Shown here: one piece after another, positions 8,865 through 18,570 of the stretch | Numbering within the stretch: position 1 is the stretch's first letter | Layout of the letters: each line of letters opens with the position of its first letter | Assembly: GCF_002846335.1 (NCBI RefSeq) | Contig: NZ_PJMQ01000001.1 | Location: forward strand, 1,798,001 to 1,862,000 | Direction of reading: 5' to 3' | Length of the DNA: 64,000 nt | DNA from: Janthinobacterium sp. 61 | Lineage (GTDB): Bacteria; Pseudomonadota; Gammaproteobacteria; Burkholderiales; Burkholderiaceae_D | Notes under the pieces: generated by a model | What the model saw: the letters and a program-made list of their open reading frames with translations, nothing else | Databases searched by the model: none | What the model was told of the DNA's origin: nothing | Translations under genes and position numbers: made by a program

Positions 8865-8878
8865 GCTGGCCAAAAGGA

Positions 8879-9277
8879 CTAACCGCGTTTCTTGATGGGC
8901 ACGTTGTCGATCTTCTGGTTGCCATAGCTGAAGGAACCGTGGCCGCTCCAGTTGTTGTCGGTCACGAAAGTCGCTTCAAACTTGGCCAGGTAGCTGCCGA
9001 TGGCCGGTGGCGGCACGGACACCACGTATTCGCCGCTCAGGCTGAAGACGCGCGTGGCATTGCCCAGGCCCAGGCCATGCACGGGGCCGCTGACGGGACG
9101 GATCACCACGCGGCCATGCGGTGGCGCGATCGATTGCGTGATCAGCGCTTCGCCGCTGACGCTGCCGTCGTCGGGATTGTAAAACAGGGCGAGATTCAGG
9201 ATGGGTGCGCCGGGCAGACCGAGATTGCCGGCGATCAGATAGACATGTTCTACCGCATTCAATTCAGATGAGGACAC
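8879..9277 (-). CDS. DUF1842-like protein
   Basis: 132 residues. The start is a GTG at 9277 preceded at 6 bases by a perfect AAGGAG; a frame extension to an ATG at 9310 would translate the ribosome site itself. The sequence shows the small beta-rich pattern I associate with DUF1842: AGNLGLPGAPILNLALFYNP near the start, SGEALITQSIAPPHG, then a strand-rich C-terminal half ending in NVPIKKRG. There is no signal peptide. Its role is unknown. Nearest neighbours are an aromatic operon downstream and a LuxR regulator upstream, neither an obvious partner. Confidence 0.65.
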   Translation of the reverse strand: MSSSELNAVEHVYLIAGNLGLPGAPILNLALFYNPDDGSVSGEALITQSIAPPHGRVVIRPVSGPVHGLGLGNATRVFSLSGEYVVSVPPPAIGSYLAKFEATFVTDNNWSGHGSFSYGNQKIDNVPIKKRG

Positions 9278-9485
9278 AATGAACTCCTTATGGGATGATT
9301 CCTGAGCCATGAAAAGGGAGATCGCGCGCGGCGACAGGCACTGGCTATCAGCCTTGCTGATGGCGCTTCAGCGCATCAACACTCTGCCGGCAGCATAGCC
9401 TTTTTTTTCATATCAATATGCTCACATTATTGCCTTGAATTCCAGTATTTTTGTGCACTGCCCCCTATGCACGGCGCGCTAGCAT

Positions 9486-10304
9486 TTATACGGCATGCGG
9501 GCTTAGACATAACGCAAACAATTGGCGCTGGCTGGCAATGCCCAGCCGTTTGTACGCGCGCTTCTGATAGGTGACGACGCTCGATGGCTGCACGCCCATG
9601 GTCTCCGCTATTTCCACGGCAGTGAGCCCTTCAAGCACGCCGCGCAGCACGTCGAGTTCGCGCTTGCTCAATTGCGGGCCATGCTGGCGCAGCCGGGCCA
9701 GCATCATGGGCGAGACGCCTTGCGCGGGCTGTCCATTGATGCTGTAGTGGTGTCTGGCCGCATGCGCGAACAGGGGTGACAGGGTTTCGATGGCGGCGAT
9801 TTCGCCGGGCTGGAACTGGCCCTGGCTGCTGTCGCGGTAGAAATTGACGGACAGCCAGATATCGCTGGCCGGCTGTACCAGCAGGGACAGCCGGTCCGAC
9901 ACATTGGGTTTTTGATAGCAGACGGCGCGGTAGCCGGGGTGGCGGATCTCGTCGCTGGCTTGCTGGTGCAGCACGATGGCGGGATCGATGTAGGGCCGGG
10001 CGGCGGGCGCGATGACGCTCTGGTTGCCGTCGAGCGCATAGTAATGACGCGCGTAGCTGTCGGCAATATCCTGCAGAAAACGCCCGCCGCGCCGGTCGGC
10101 CACGGCCACCGTGCGGGGCCGGTTGCCGAATTCATAAGCGAAGATCGTGCACTGGGCGATGGATGCTGCCGCGCCGGCCGTTTTCAGGATGGCGCTTGCC
10201 ATGGCATTCACATCGGCATGGCTGATGGCGGCCACCAGATCGAGGGCGCGCCCCAGATCCAGCTGCCCTTCCGCCTGCCGCCGCTCTACCTGCCAATAGC
10301 GCAT
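9486..10304 (-). CDS. LuxR-family transcriptional regulator
   Basis: 272 residues. A C-terminal LuxR helix-turn-helix (about 205-265) includes LSKRELDVLRGVLEGLTAVE and the recognition segment VQPSSVVTYQKRAYKRLG. The N-terminal 200 residues do not match the autoinducer or receiver domains I know; they look like a GAF-like or unassigned sensor part. GGGAGG precedes the ATG by 5 bases. It follows msrA by 18 bases on the same strand, suggesting co-transcription and a possible link to oxidative stress, which is inference. The ligand and targets are unknown. Confidence 0.85.
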   Translation of the reverse strand: MRYWQVERRQAEGQLDLGRALDLVAAISHADVNAMASAILKTAGAAASIAQCTIFAYEFGNRPRTVAVADRRGGRFLQDIADSYARHYYALDGNQSVIAPAARPYIDPAIVLHQQASDEIRHPGYRAVCYQKPNVSDRLSLLVQPASDIWLSVNFYRDSSQGQFQPGEIAAIETLSPLFAHAARHHYSINGQPAQGVSPMMLARLRQHGPQLSKRELDVLRGVLEGLTAVEIAETMGVQPSSVVTYQKRAYKRLGIASQRQLFALCLSPHAV

Positions 10305-10322
10305 GGCTGCCTCCCGTGACGC

Positions 10323-10832
10323 TTATTGTTGACGCTGCGGCAAGACCCAGTCCGGGCGGATGTAGTGGCAGGTATAGCCGTGCGGCAAGCGCTGCAGATA
10401 ATCCTGATGCTCCGGTTCCGCTTCCCAAAACGGGCCGGCCGGCGCCACTTCCGTCACCACCTTGCCGGGCCACAGGCCGGAAGCGTCGACATCGCGGATG
10501 GTCTCTTCGGCCATGCGTTTTTGCTCGTCGCTCGTGTAAAAGATGGCCGAACGGTAGCTCGTGCCGCGGTCATTGCCCTGGCGGTCTTCCGTGCTGGGGT
10601 CATGGATCTGGAAGAAGAATTCCAGGATCTTGCGATAGCTGATGGTGTTCGGGTCGAAAATGATCTCGATCGCTTCCGCATGCGTGCCATGGTTGCGGTA
10701 GGTGGCGTTGGCCACATCGCCGCCGCTGTAGCCCACGCGCGTGGCAAGCACGCCCGGATAGCGGCGCAGCAAGTCTTGCATGCCCCAGAAGCAGCCGCCG
10801 GCCAGGATCGCGGTTTCGTTATTTTGTGTCAT
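10323..10832 (-). CDS. msrA: Peptide-methionine (S)-S-oxide reductase
   Basis: Reduces the S-epimer of methionine sulfoxide in proteins with thioredoxin as donor; cytoplasmic. The catalytic GCFWG is at residues 13-17 counted from the ATG at 10832. The family blocks [27 protein letters not shown] and YRSAIFY follow. The start at 10832 gives proper spacing to AAGGA; the ATG at 10841 is directly against it. 169 residues, normal length. A single extra Cys in [11 protein letters not shown] could serve recycling. Confidence 0.96.
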   Translation of the reverse strand: MTQNNETAILAGGCFWGMQDLLRRYPGVLATRVGYSGGDVANATYRNHGTHAEAIEIIFDPNTISYRKILEFFFQIHDPSTEDRQGNDRGTSYRSAIFYTSDEQKRMAEETIRDVDASGLWPGKVVTEVAPAGPFWEAEPEHQDYLQRLPHGYTCHYIRPDWVLPQRQQ

Positions 10833-10885
10833 GTTGTTCATTCCTTGATCTGAGAACCTTATCTTACCCTGTCGCGGCGTTTTCT

Positions 10886-12229
10886 TCAGCGGGCCAGCAA
10901 GCGCTTCAGCTGCGCCGCCTGGTAGGCGCCGATGGCGTCATTGAACAGGCAGCGGATCAAGGGATCATCGACGATGTCCGCTTCCATCAGCTCGGCCTGC
11001 GTGGCCGCGTCGAAAGGGCCATCGTTGATGCGCATGTACATTGAAGTCAGCGATTCGCCCAGCACCAGCGCCGCATGGCACTTCGCCAGCGGCACCTCGG
11101 TGGTCCAGCCGGGCGCCTCGCCGGTGGCGGGCACCAGGTCGATCAAGTCGCCATGCGTGCGGTAATGCAGCACGGTGGCCGCGCCGTCATGGCCATACAG
11201 CGACAATCGCCACAGGCGCGGCGCCTGGAAATAGCTGTCCTCGGACAGCTCCATGTCGCGGTAGCGCTCAAGCAAGCCGCGCTGGCAAAAATCGAGCACC
11301 AGCGCCGCGTCGGCAGCGCTCAGGGAGGCGAAACGCCGGGCAACGTCAGCCGTGGCGGGCGGCGGCGCATCGGGACGGTAGTCAAAATCCACGTCCTGCG
11401 GCCCGACGGGGATGACCCAGGGCAGCGGCGCGGCCGGCGTCAATCCTTGCGCATCGAGCAGCACGGACGTGGACGGGTCGAGGCGGAAGATGTGCACGCC
11501 GGGCAGCGCGGCGCCGATCTCCTGCGCAAACTGGCGGTAGGTAATGGGGAACATCGCGTGGTTGTACCAGGACCAGTCTTCCTGCACGAACTGGCAAGAG
11601 CTGGGCACGATGTAACGGGGCGCCAGGGCCTGCAGTTGCGGCACCCAGTCATCTGGCAAATCCACTGGGCCTCGCGTCGCCAGCGACGGCGCGATGACGG
11701 CGATCTCGCGCATGGTCTGGAACGGCCACAGCACCATGTCCCAGGGCGCGAAGGCGGCCAGCTGCTCCAGGGTTTCGGGGCCGATCCAGGAATCGACGAC
11801 GTTGAGCACATTCAGGCCGGCGGCGCGCACCTGGAACAGCGAGTCCACATCGTCGTCCAGCGCACGGCGCGGGATCACCTCGATGGCGCCCACCCGCACG
11901 GGCACGTCGACGTGCAGCCGCTCGACGGCGGTAAACCCCAGCGCGCGCAGCATGGCGAACAGTTCGTCGAAGACGCAGTACAGGTAGATGGGCGTGGCGC
12001 GGTCGAGCACATCGAGGCTGTCGAGCGAGCAGTGGTCGTCGTGGAAGTGCGAGATAAAGACGGCATCCCAGCGCAGCCGGCGCACGGCATCGAGGTCGAA
12101 GCGCACCGAGGGAAAGGCGTGGCAGTTGCGGCTGAACGGATTTTCGACGATGGGGTCGAAGGCGATGGCCGTGCCTTCGCATTCGAAGACATAGCCGGCG
12201 TGCAGGATGCGGGAGATTTTCAGGGGCAT
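10886..12229 (-). CDS. Metallo-beta-lactamase-fold hydrolase, unknown substrate
   Basis: 447 residues. The metal-binding motif HFHDDH lies near residues 61-66 in the context [14 protein letters not shown], and an earlier FDPIVENPF strand resembles UlaG/RomA-like members. A C-terminal extension of about 180 residues (from [11 protein letters not shown]) has no recognised domain and contains a segment like sterol-carrier or MBL-associated regions. There is no signal peptide. It is a stand-alone gene on the minus strand between msrA and hemB. The reaction is not predictable from sequence. Confidence 0.8.
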   Translation of the reverse strand: MPLKISRILHAGYVFECEGTAIAFDPIVENPFSRNCHAFPSVRFDLDAVRRLRWDAVFISHFHDDHCSLDSLDVLDRATPIYLYCVFDELFAMLRALGFTAVERLHVDVPVRVGAIEVIPRRALDDDVDSLFQVRAAGLNVLNVVDSWIGPETLEQLAAFAPWDMVLWPFQTMREIAVIAPSLATRGPVDLPDDWVPQLQALAPRYIVPSSCQFVQEDWSWYNHAMFPITYRQFAQEIGAALPGVHIFRLDPSTSVLLDAQGLTPAAPLPWVIPVGPQDVDFDYRPDAPPPATADVARRFASLSAADAALVLDFCQRGLLERYRDMELSEDSYFQAPRLWRLSLYGHDGAATVLHYRTHGDLIDLVPATGEAPGWTTEVPLAKCHAALVLGESLTSMYMRINDGPFDAATQAELMEADIVDDPLIRCLFNDAIGAYQAAQLKRLLAR

Positions 12230-12262
12230 AGGAAGCTAAGAATACCCAACGGCGTGAATGCT

Positions 12263-12289
12263 GGGGTCAGACCCGGCGGGTCTGACCCC
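12263..12289. repeat. GGGGTCAGACC palindrome, copy 1 (probable hemB terminator)
   Basis: Perfect 12-base arms GGGGTCAGACCC (12263-12274) and GGGTCTGACCCC (12278-12289) around GGC. It lies 41 bases past the hemB stop and upstream of the next minus-strand gene. The same core occurs at 34751-34776 and, diverged, at 54639-54666. Confidence 0.75.
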
Positions 12290-12330
12290 GGAACTTGCTT
12301 TGGGGGTGAAGATAATTGACGAGGAAATGC

Positions 12331-13305
12331 TTAGTACGGATTATTCAGCACATCCATCGCGAAGTACGTAAAGATCATGTCCGCGCCCGCGCGCTTGATG
12401 GCGCCCAGGGTTTCCTGCACCACGCGGCGCTCGTCGATGGCGCCCGCCTGCGCGGCGAACTTGATCATCGCGTACTCGCCGCTGACCTGGTAGGCGCCAA
12501 TCGGCAGGCGCGTCACTTCGCGCAGGTCGCGGATGATGTCCAGATAGGCGCCGGCAGGTTTCACCATCAGCGCATCGGCGCCTTCGGCTTCGTCGATCAA
12601 GGACTCGCGGATGGCTTCGCGGCGGTTCATCGGGTCCATCTGGTAGGTCTTGCGGTCGCCCTTCAGCGTGCTGCCTGCCGCATCGCGGAACGGGCCGTAC
12701 AGGCCGGAAGCGAACTTGGTGGAATACGCCATGACGGGCGTGTCGTGGAAGCCGGCTGCATCCAACGCGCTGCGGATGGCCGCTACCTGGCCATCCATGG
12801 CGGCCGATGGCGCGATGATATCGGCGCCCGCCTGGGCCGCGATGACAGCCTGCTTGCCCAGGTTCAGCACCGTGCTGTCGTTGTCGACCGTGTCGCCATG
12901 CAGGATGCCGCAATGGCCGTGGTCCGTGTATTCGCAGAAGCAGGTGTCGGACATGACCACCATTTCCGGCACGGCGTCCTTGATGATGCGCGACATGCGC
13001 GCCACCAGGCCGTCCGGGTTCAGGGTGTCCGTGCCGTGGCTGTCCTTGTGGTGCGAAATGCCGAAGGTCATCACGGAGCGCAGACCGGCGCGCGCGTAGC
13101 GCTCGACTTCCTGCGCCAGCTTCGCTTCGGGAATGCGGCGCACGCCGGGCATGGACGTGATGTCGATGAAATCGCTGGAACCTTCGTCGACGAAGATCGG
13201 CAGGACCAGGTCGCGCGGATTGATCTCGGTCTCGCGGAACAGCTCACGCAGTTGCGGGGTCGCGCGCAGGCGGCGCATGCGCGAAGTTGGGTAGTGTGCT
13301 GGCAT
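12331..13305 (-). CDS. hemB: Porphobilinogen synthase (delta-aminolevulinic acid dehydratase)
   Basis: Condenses two 5-aminolevulinate molecules to porphobilinogen in heme synthesis; cytoplasmic homo-octamer. 324 residues. The Schiff-base lysines are in YSTKFAS and LMVKPAG. The metal-site region is [14 protein letters not shown]; the N-terminal RMRRLR and LPIFVDEG match the family. The C-terminus ends [17 protein letters not shown]. Single-gene unit, followed by the palindrome at 12263-12289. Confidence 0.97.
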   Translation of the reverse strand: MPAHYPTSRMRRLRATPQLRELFRETEINPRDLVLPIFVDEGSSDFIDITSMPGVRRIPEAKLAQEVERYARAGLRSVMTFGISHHKDSHGTDTLNPDGLVARMSRIIKDAVPEMVVMSDTCFCEYTDHGHCGILHGDTVDNDSTVLNLGKQAVIAAQAGADIIAPSAAMDGQVAAIRSALDAAGFHDTPVMAYSTKFASGLYGPFRDAAGSTLKGDRKTYQMDPMNRREAIRESLIDEAEGADALMVKPAGAYLDIIRDLREVTRLPIGAYQVSGEYAMIKFAAQAGAIDERRVVQETLGAIKRAGADMIFTYFAMDVLNNPY

Positions 13306-13417
13306 GGGATGACTGGCTTCAGGTTGGGAACGCCGATAAGTATACGCCGATCACGCCGGTTGCGCCGGGCCGTCCGGCAAAAAATCCGCCCAGGTCAAAA
13401 AATGCCGTCGGGTGCTT

Positions 13418-14320
13418 TCATTGCGCGTGAAGCAAAGCCGTCACTTGCCAGCGCATGTCCGCCGCCAGTTGCAGCAGCATGGCGCCGCGGCGTCGCGCCT
13501 CGGCACGCTTTTTCGACGGCAGTTGCTCCAGGTCCGGCATCCTGCAAGGGCCGCATGGCAGGCGGTAATTGCCGTCACTGGTAGGCAGCGCATGCAGTTC
13601 CTGCCACGCCAGGTCGTAGTCGCAGGAGATGTGGCGGCGCCGGCGCCAGTTCAGCGCGATGCGGTTGGCATTGCTGACCAGGTCCAGATGGCCGCAGCCG
13701 AAAAAATCGCCCAGGTCGCGCAAGGCGGCCACCATCAGATTTTTTGGCCGGCAGCCGTGCAGCGCCCGCGTGGCCGCTTTCACCGCCTGGGCGCCGGCGG
13801 GCGAGCGCAAGCCCTGCAAGGCGCCCAGCTGGATGGCGCAGCCGCCAGGCTGCGGCCGGAACAGGAAACCGGCCAGATACAGCGAGACGCCGTCGCGCGT
13901 CAGGCGCAGGCACAGGTCGCCCTCGCGGTGGCTGTCGTGGATAGCGGTCAGCTGCAAGCGGTAGGTGGCACCATCCCTGCCCTCGATGGTGGCCAGCACC
14001 AGCGCGCGCCGCGCCGCGTATTCCACCAGCGGCCGCGCGCCAGCCTGCCACAGGAAGCGGTAATGCCCGCGCAACAGCTCCACGCGCGCCGCGCAGGGAA
14101 ACTGGCGGCTGGCGTAGGGCCGGTAAATTTTATACAACATGCTGGGATGGGCTTGCGCCAGCGCCGCCAGGCCCGGCGTGCCGGCAATGAAGGCTTGCCA
14201 GCGCGCGCGCTGCAGGGGAAAGACCAGCGCGCCCAGGGCGGCCTTGATACGGTGTCCGTGCGGACGCAGTGCCGGCTGCTGCGGCGCGGCGTTGTCGCCG
14301 GTGGCGCTAAAAGTATGCAT
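13418..14320 (-). CDS. VirK/YbjX-like DUF535 protein
   Basis: 300 residues, no signal peptide or membrane helix. The central region carries typical DUF535 blocks: HPSMLYKIYRPYAS, LLRGHYRFL near 85-92, LCLRLTRDG, LYLAGFLF and IQLGALQG, then a segment on RPKNLMV and a final RRRHISCDYDL..QEL. The family includes VirK and YbjX of enterobacteria, linked to envelope stress or antimicrobial-peptide resistance, but with no known reaction. It is monocistronic; adjacent genes give no functional clue. Confidence 0.85.
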   Translation of the reverse strand: MHTFSATGDNAAPQQPALRPHGHRIKAALGALVFPLQRARWQAFIAGTPGLAALAQAHPSMLYKIYRPYASRQFPCAARVELLRGHYRFLWQAGARPLVEYAARRALVLATIEGRDGATYRLQLTAIHDSHREGDLCLRLTRDGVSLYLAGFLFRPQPGGCAIQLGALQGLRSPAGAQAVKAATRALHGCRPKNLMVAALRDLGDFFGCGHLDLVSNANRIALNWRRRRHISCDYDLAWQELHALPTSDGNYRLPCGPCRMPDLEQLPSKKRAEARRRGAMLLQLAADMRWQVTALLHAQ

Positions 14321-14489
14321 GCGAACGACTCTACTGAACGGGACGCGGCGACGGCCGCAAACAGCCCGTCACAGGCTGCTGCGCGTGCGCAGCCGCTCTA
14401 TGCCGGGGTAGAGCGAATGATAGGGGGAGGTGAAAACGAAGGGGGTTACAAGTTGGTAATGTCGACCTGGCGTCTGGCGCACAAGCACA

Positions 14490-15575
14490 TTATGGTATGG
14501 AGCCGGCTGCCGCCACCCTGAGGCCGCGCTTGAGCCGCTGCAGCAGCCAGCGCCGTGCCGGCACTTCCAGCAAGCGATAGCTGATGTTACTGACAAAGAG
14601 CAGGATGGCGGTGAAGATCGCCGCCTTCATCATGTAGTCCGCTATGCCCGTGCCCGGAAACATCAGACGCAGCGGCTTTTGCAGCAGCATGACCAGCGGC
14701 ACATGCAGCAAGTAAATGGCATACGAGCAGTCGCCCAGAAAGGCTGCCGCCCGGCCCTCGAGTATCGCCGGCCGCAGCCTGGCGGCGAGCCATACTGTCC
14801 CAGGTAATACGCCCATCACGACGATGCCCAGCGGTATGACATCGGCGGTATCACCCACCGCATAAAAGGCGCCAAAGACGCCAAGCGTCAGGGCCGCAAA
14901 ATAGGCCAGTATCCAGGCATGCATGCGGCACTGGAACAACAGCAAGCCGCCTGCAAAGCCCAGCAGGCCACGCAGCAAGCCTTCGTGCAGGTCGTCCGAC
15001 TCATAGCCGGCCAGGTAGCGGTTCATCCAGACGGCGAATCCCCATAGCAGCAGCACCGAGCCAAGGTGCAGCGCGAGCTTCCAGCGCAAAGTATGCATGT
15101 CCATGCGGACGGCAGGGAACCAGATCAGATTGATGCACACCTCGACGAAAATCGACCAGCTAGGTCCGTTCCAGGGAAAGGTAGACACGCCATCCTGCAG
15201 GCAGGGCAGCATCAGCGCATTGGGCACGAAGCATGCGATGTTAGCCGGCATGGTGCCGATGCGGCTCTTGATCACGGTAACGGCGAGGGCCGCCACTAAC
15301 GCGACGGCGTACAGCGGATACAGCCTTGCAAAGCGGTTGTGCAGAAAGGCTCTGAACGGCATGCCAAGGCGGATCCGCTCTTCATAGCTATGTGCCATGA
15401 CCCAGCCGGAGAGGATGAAAAAGAAGTCGACCGCCAAATAGGCGTGCGTGACCTTGAAGCCGAAGATGAACGGCAGATGATACACGGCGACCAGCAGCGC
15501 GGCCAGACCACGCAAGCCATCGAGAGAAACGATACGGCCGCTGAAATGGCCATTCTTCATGCCAGCACCAGTCAT
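14490..15575 (-). CDS. Acyltransferase, OafA/YrhL family membrane protein
   Basis: 361 residues from the ATG at 15575, preceded by GGGGGT; a frame extension to 15704 lacks membrane logic. It begins with the hallmark block IVSLDGLRGLAALLVAVYHL and continues with DFFFILSGWVMAHSYE and RFARLYPLYAVAL. About ten membrane helices follow, and CSYAIYLLHVPLV lies near 280. These inner-membrane enzymes acetylate or acylate surface sugars such as O-antigen, exopolysaccharide or peptidoglycan. There is no sugar-biosynthesis neighbour, so the acceptor is unknown. Confidence 0.9.
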   Translation of the reverse strand: MTGAGMKNGHFSGRIVSLDGLRGLAALLVAVYHLPFIFGFKVTHAYLAVDFFFILSGWVMAHSYEERIRLGMPFRAFLHNRFARLYPLYAVALVAALAVTVIKSRIGTMPANIACFVPNALMLPCLQDGVSTFPWNGPSWSIFVEVCINLIWFPAVRMDMHTLRWKLALHLGSVLLLWGFAVWMNRYLAGYESDDLHEGLLRGLLGFAGGLLLFQCRMHAWILAYFAALTLGVFGAFYAVGDTADVIPLGIVVMGVLPGTVWLAARLRPAILEGRAAAFLGDCSYAIYLLHVPLVMLLQKPLRLMFPGTGIADYMMKAAIFTAILLFVSNISYRLLEVPARRWLLQRLKRGLRVAAAGSIP

Positions 15576-15699
15576 GCTTACCCCCGATATCCGCCTGTCG
15601 AACTGGCGCACCGCGCCAGCAATGAAAACCAGGCAGATATGGCGATCACTCGATGCAGCCTCCCGACGACGGGCAGGATCCACCGTCAAATGGCGATGC

Positions 15700-15785
15700 C
15701 ACAAAAAGTATCAAAATTATATCATGATATTTTATTAAAAAGAAAATATGACAACACTTATGTCAAAAAAAACATCGCGACTAGC
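15700..15785. promoter_or_regulatory. AT-rich promoter region upstream of the acyltransferase
   Basis: This stretch is far richer in A/T than the rest of the window. It includes the palindrome TATCATGATA (15720-15729) and an inverted repeat TGACA-N7-TGTCA (15749-15765). It lies in the gap between the acyltransferase start and the histidine kinase stop, both on the minus strand. It probably holds the acyltransferase promoter and operators, and may be bound by an H-NS-like silencer (inference). Confidence 0.45.
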
Positions 15786-15794
15786 AAGGCTGGC

Positions 15795-17162
15795 TTAGCG
15801 GACAGCAAAACCGTCCAGTCTGAAACGCAGCCGCAAGCCCGGCGCCGCATCCTCGATCTCCAGGCTGCCGCCATGCAGGGCCGCGATGGCCGCGACGATG
15901 GACAGGCCCAGGCCATTGCCGGGCAGGTGGCGACTCTTGTCGAGCCGGTAAAAACGCTGCGTCAGCTTCGGCAGTTCTTCCGCTGGCACGCCGGGGCCGT
16001 TGTCGCGCACAGCCAGCCAGCTGCCCTGCTCATCGCTGCCGGCCGACACTTCCACCGTGGCGCCCGGCCCCGCATACTTGATGGCGTTGTCGACCAGGCT
16101 GGCCAGCGCGCTGCCCAGCAGGTTGCGGTCGCCGCGCGCCGGCACGCCCTCGCCATACATCTGCACCAGCAGCACGCCCTGCTCGTCGGCCGTCGCCTCG
16201 TACATTTCCACGATGTCGGCAGCGATCTGATGCAGGTCGATGTCATCGAAATTCTCGGGGCGCATGCCCGATTCGGCGGCCGCGATCTGCAGCAGCTTGT
16301 CGAACACGCGCGTCAGGTCGTCGATGTCGTCGATGGCCGCCTGCGCCGCGCTCTCAAAGCCGGCCACGCCCTGCTGCTGGCGCAAGGCGCCATCGAGCTT
16401 GTTGCGGATGCGCGCCAGCGGCGTGCGCAAGTCGTGCGCAATGGCGTTCGACACGTGGCGCACGCCTTCCATCAGGTGTTCGATGCGATCAAGCATGCGG
16501 TTGATATCGCGGCTCAACAAGCCGAATTCATCCTCGCTGGCCACGGGAATACGCCTGCTCAGGTCGCCTGCCTCGATTTCTCCCGCCGTGCGGCGGATTT
16601 GCCCGATGCGCGCCTCGATCTGACGGCGAAACAGCCAGGCGCCTGCCACCACCAGCAAGATGGCCACCCCGCCGCCATAGGCCAGCGAGCGCAGCACCAG
16701 GGAGCGGATCGACTTGCCCTCCTCCATGTCGCGTCCAACGAACAGGCGCGCGCCGTCCGCCAGGTCGCGGATCAGCATGCGCGCGGGCACCCTGCGACCT
16801 TCGCGCGTGACGTCGCGGTGCAGCAGGCGGCCGACGGGGCTGGCAAGGTCGGGCCACGACGACAGATTGCCCGCCACGCGGCGGCCATCGGCGTCCACCA
16901 GCAAGAAGATCTCCGTGTCGCTGTCGGTGCGGTCGGTGAGCAGATGGGCGATTTCCGCCGTCGTGCGGTTGCTGCCGCCCTGCTGGTACAGCGCGGCAAG
17001 GCGCTCCGAGAGCAGGGTCAGCTTGCGGTCCACGCTGCGGTCCAGCACGCCGATGGTGCCAAAATAGAATACGGCGCAGACAATGCTGATCGACACGACC
17101 ACCAGCACGCCATAGCCAAGCGCCAGGCGGGCCGCGATCGATCGGTGCCAGTTACGCACCAT
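15795..17162 (-). CDS. Sensor histidine kinase
   Basis: 455 residues. Two membrane helices (about 14-34 and 161-178) flank a periplasmic domain of about 125 residues. A HAMP segment follows (about 179-232), then the HisKA helix with phosphoacceptor H243 in SNAIAHDLRTPLARIRNKL, and an ATPase domain with DNAIKYAG, DNGPGVP and GNGLGLSIV. It overlaps the response regulator by 11 bases, so the pair is translationally coupled. The signal is unknown; the organisation resembles CusS/PcoS-type kinases, but no metal-transport gene adjoins. Confidence 0.94.
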   Translation of the reverse strand: MVRNWHRSIAARLALGYGVLVVVSISIVCAVFYFGTIGVLDRSVDRKLTLLSERLAALYQQGGSNRTTAEIAHLLTDRTDSDTEIFLLVDADGRRVAGNLSSWPDLASPVGRLLHRDVTREGRRVPARMLIRDLADGARLFVGRDMEEGKSIRSLVLRSLAYGGGVAILLVVAGAWLFRRQIEARIGQIRRTAGEIEAGDLSRRIPVASEDEFGLLSRDINRMLDRIEHLMEGVRHVSNAIAHDLRTPLARIRNKLDGALRQQQGVAGFESAAQAAIDDIDDLTRVFDKLLQIAAAESGMRPENFDDIDLHQIAADIVEMYEATADEQGVLLVQMYGEGVPARGDRNLLGSALASLVDNAIKYAGPGATVEVSAGSDEQGSWLAVRDNGPGVPAEELPKLTQRFYRLDKSRHLPGNGLGLSIVAAIAALHGGSLEIEDAAPGLRLRFRLDGFAVR

Positions 17163-17838
17163 CGATCACGCCCAAGGTGTAGCCGACGCCGCGCACCGTG
17201 TGGATCAGCGGCGGCGAAAATTCCTTGTCCACCTTGGTGCGCAAACGGCTCACCTGCACGTCGATGACGTTCGTCTGCGGGTCGAAATGGTAGTCCCACA
17301 CGGCTTCGAGCAGCATGGCGCGCGTGACGGACTGGCCCTGGTGGCGCATCAGGTATTCCAGCAGGCGAAATTCGCGCGGTTGCAGGGCGATTTGCCGGTT
17401 GGCGCGCGTCACGCGCATGGTGCGCATGTCGAGCACCAGGTCGGCCACCTGCAGCTGCGTCGATTCGGGGACGGGCGCGGCGCGCCGCAGCAGCGCCTCG
17501 ATGCGGGCCAGCAGTTCGGCGATGGCGAACGGCTTGGACAGGTAATCGTCTCCGCCGCTGCGTAGGCCGCGCACGCGCTCGTCGACGCTGGACAGGGCCG
17601 ACAGCACCAGCACGGGCGTGTTGCGGCCCATGCCGCGCAGACGCGCGACGATGGCCAGGCCGTCGATCTCGCCGGGCAGCAGGCGGTCGAGCACCAGCGC
17701 ATCCCAGTCTTCGCCGCAGGCCAGGCGCATGCCGTCGATGCCATTGTCGCAGGCGGTGACGTCGTGGCCCGCCTCGCGAAGGCCGGCACAAATGTAACGG
17801 GAAGTTTCGGCTTCGTCTTCGATGACCAGGCAGCGCAC
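17152..17838 (-). CDS. OmpR-family response regulator
   Basis: 228 residues from a GTG at 17838 with AAGGAA upstream. Receiver domain with acidic pair E7/D8, phosphorylation site D51 (LVLDRLLPG) and Lys in YLSKPF; then a winged-helix DNA-binding domain (about 130-222) ending HTVRGVGYTLG. It is the partner of the kinase encoded directly downstream. Targets are not visible; the small exported protein gene upstream (17946-18323) is a possible one. Confidence 0.95.
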   Translation of the reverse strand: MRCLVIEDEAETSRYICAGLREAGHDVTACDNGIDGMRLACGEDWDALVLDRLLPGEIDGLAIVARLRGMGRNTPVLVLSALSSVDERVRGLRSGGDDYLSKPFAIAELLARIEALLRRAAPVPESTQLQVADLVLDMRTMRVTRANRQIALQPREFRLLEYLMRHQGQSVTRAMLLEAVWDYHFDPQTNVIDVQVSRLRTKVDKEFSPPLIHTVRGVGYTLGVIDGA

Positions 17839-17945
17839 GGGGAATTCCTTGTAAAGATCGGGACAGTAAACAGACGCAGCATACGCCAGGCGCGCGCCAC
17901 TTGCCAGCCCCGTCGCGAGCCCGTGCCGCCACGGGACATTCCGGC

Positions 17946-18323
17946 CTAGTTACATTTTCCGCGCAGCTTGGCGATCGCCACGAAGGGCAAGGCATACACG
18001 CCGCCGATACCGATCGGGCCGATGTTGGTGGGCTGGCGCTTCAAGCCATCGGCATGCAGGCAGTCAGGCACCTTTGCCTCGGCAAAGGCGGCAGCAAACT
18101 GTTCATATTTCCGGTCGGCGCGTATCGTCACCTGCTGCATGGCCGGCTGCGGCAGCGCGTCGCGCACCTGCGCCTCTTCCGCCAGCACAGCGCGCACGGC
18201 ATCGCGTATCATCGATTGCGTCAGTTGCGGAACCGGGACGGGGGCGGCGTCAAGCGCTTGCGCGCCGGCTTGCGCCGCGAGGCACAGCCAGGCCACGGGG
18301 ACAAGATTGCGTACCATTTTCAT
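17946..18323 (-). CDS. Small exported protein of unknown function
   Basis: About 125 residues from the ATG at 18323 (alternatives at 18332 and 18317). A Sec signal peptide MKMVRNLVPVAWLCLAAQAG with cleavage after AQA is clear. The mature part is helical (TQSMIRDAVRAVLAEEA) and contains two Cys (VPDCLHAD and the final GKCN) that could form a periplasmic disulfide. I do not recognise a family. It sits 107 bases upstream of the response regulator on the same strand and may be expressed with it. Confidence 0.7.
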   Translation of the reverse strand: MKMVRNLVPVAWLCLAAQAGAQALDAAPVPVPQLTQSMIRDAVRAVLAEEAQVRDALPQPAMQQVTIRADRKYEQFAAAFAEAKVPDCLHADGLKRQPTNIGPIGIGGVYALPFVAIAKLRGKCN

Positions 18324-18570
18324 CGTCATCATCCATGCATGCCAGGTTTGCAATATTTCCCATAATATAGCAGCATTCGTGCGCGCCGCCGCGTGCGGCA
18401 AACGATGACAGGGTCGGGTACAATACAGCCTCGACAATGTTTGGCCGCGCCTGCGCGCGCATGTCCACATGTTTTAACCGGCGCCGCCCGGCTTGCCGCG
18501 GCCTGCATAGCCACCACTGCCACTAACGAACAGCAGGCGCGCCCGGCGCGCGCCACAGACAAATACAGCC

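Noticed and set aside
15339..17267. A 642-codon plus-strand frame opposite the kinase and acyltransferase
   Set aside because: Composition is that of an antisense shadow (Arg, Ala, Gln, His), no start context, and it spans two real genes.
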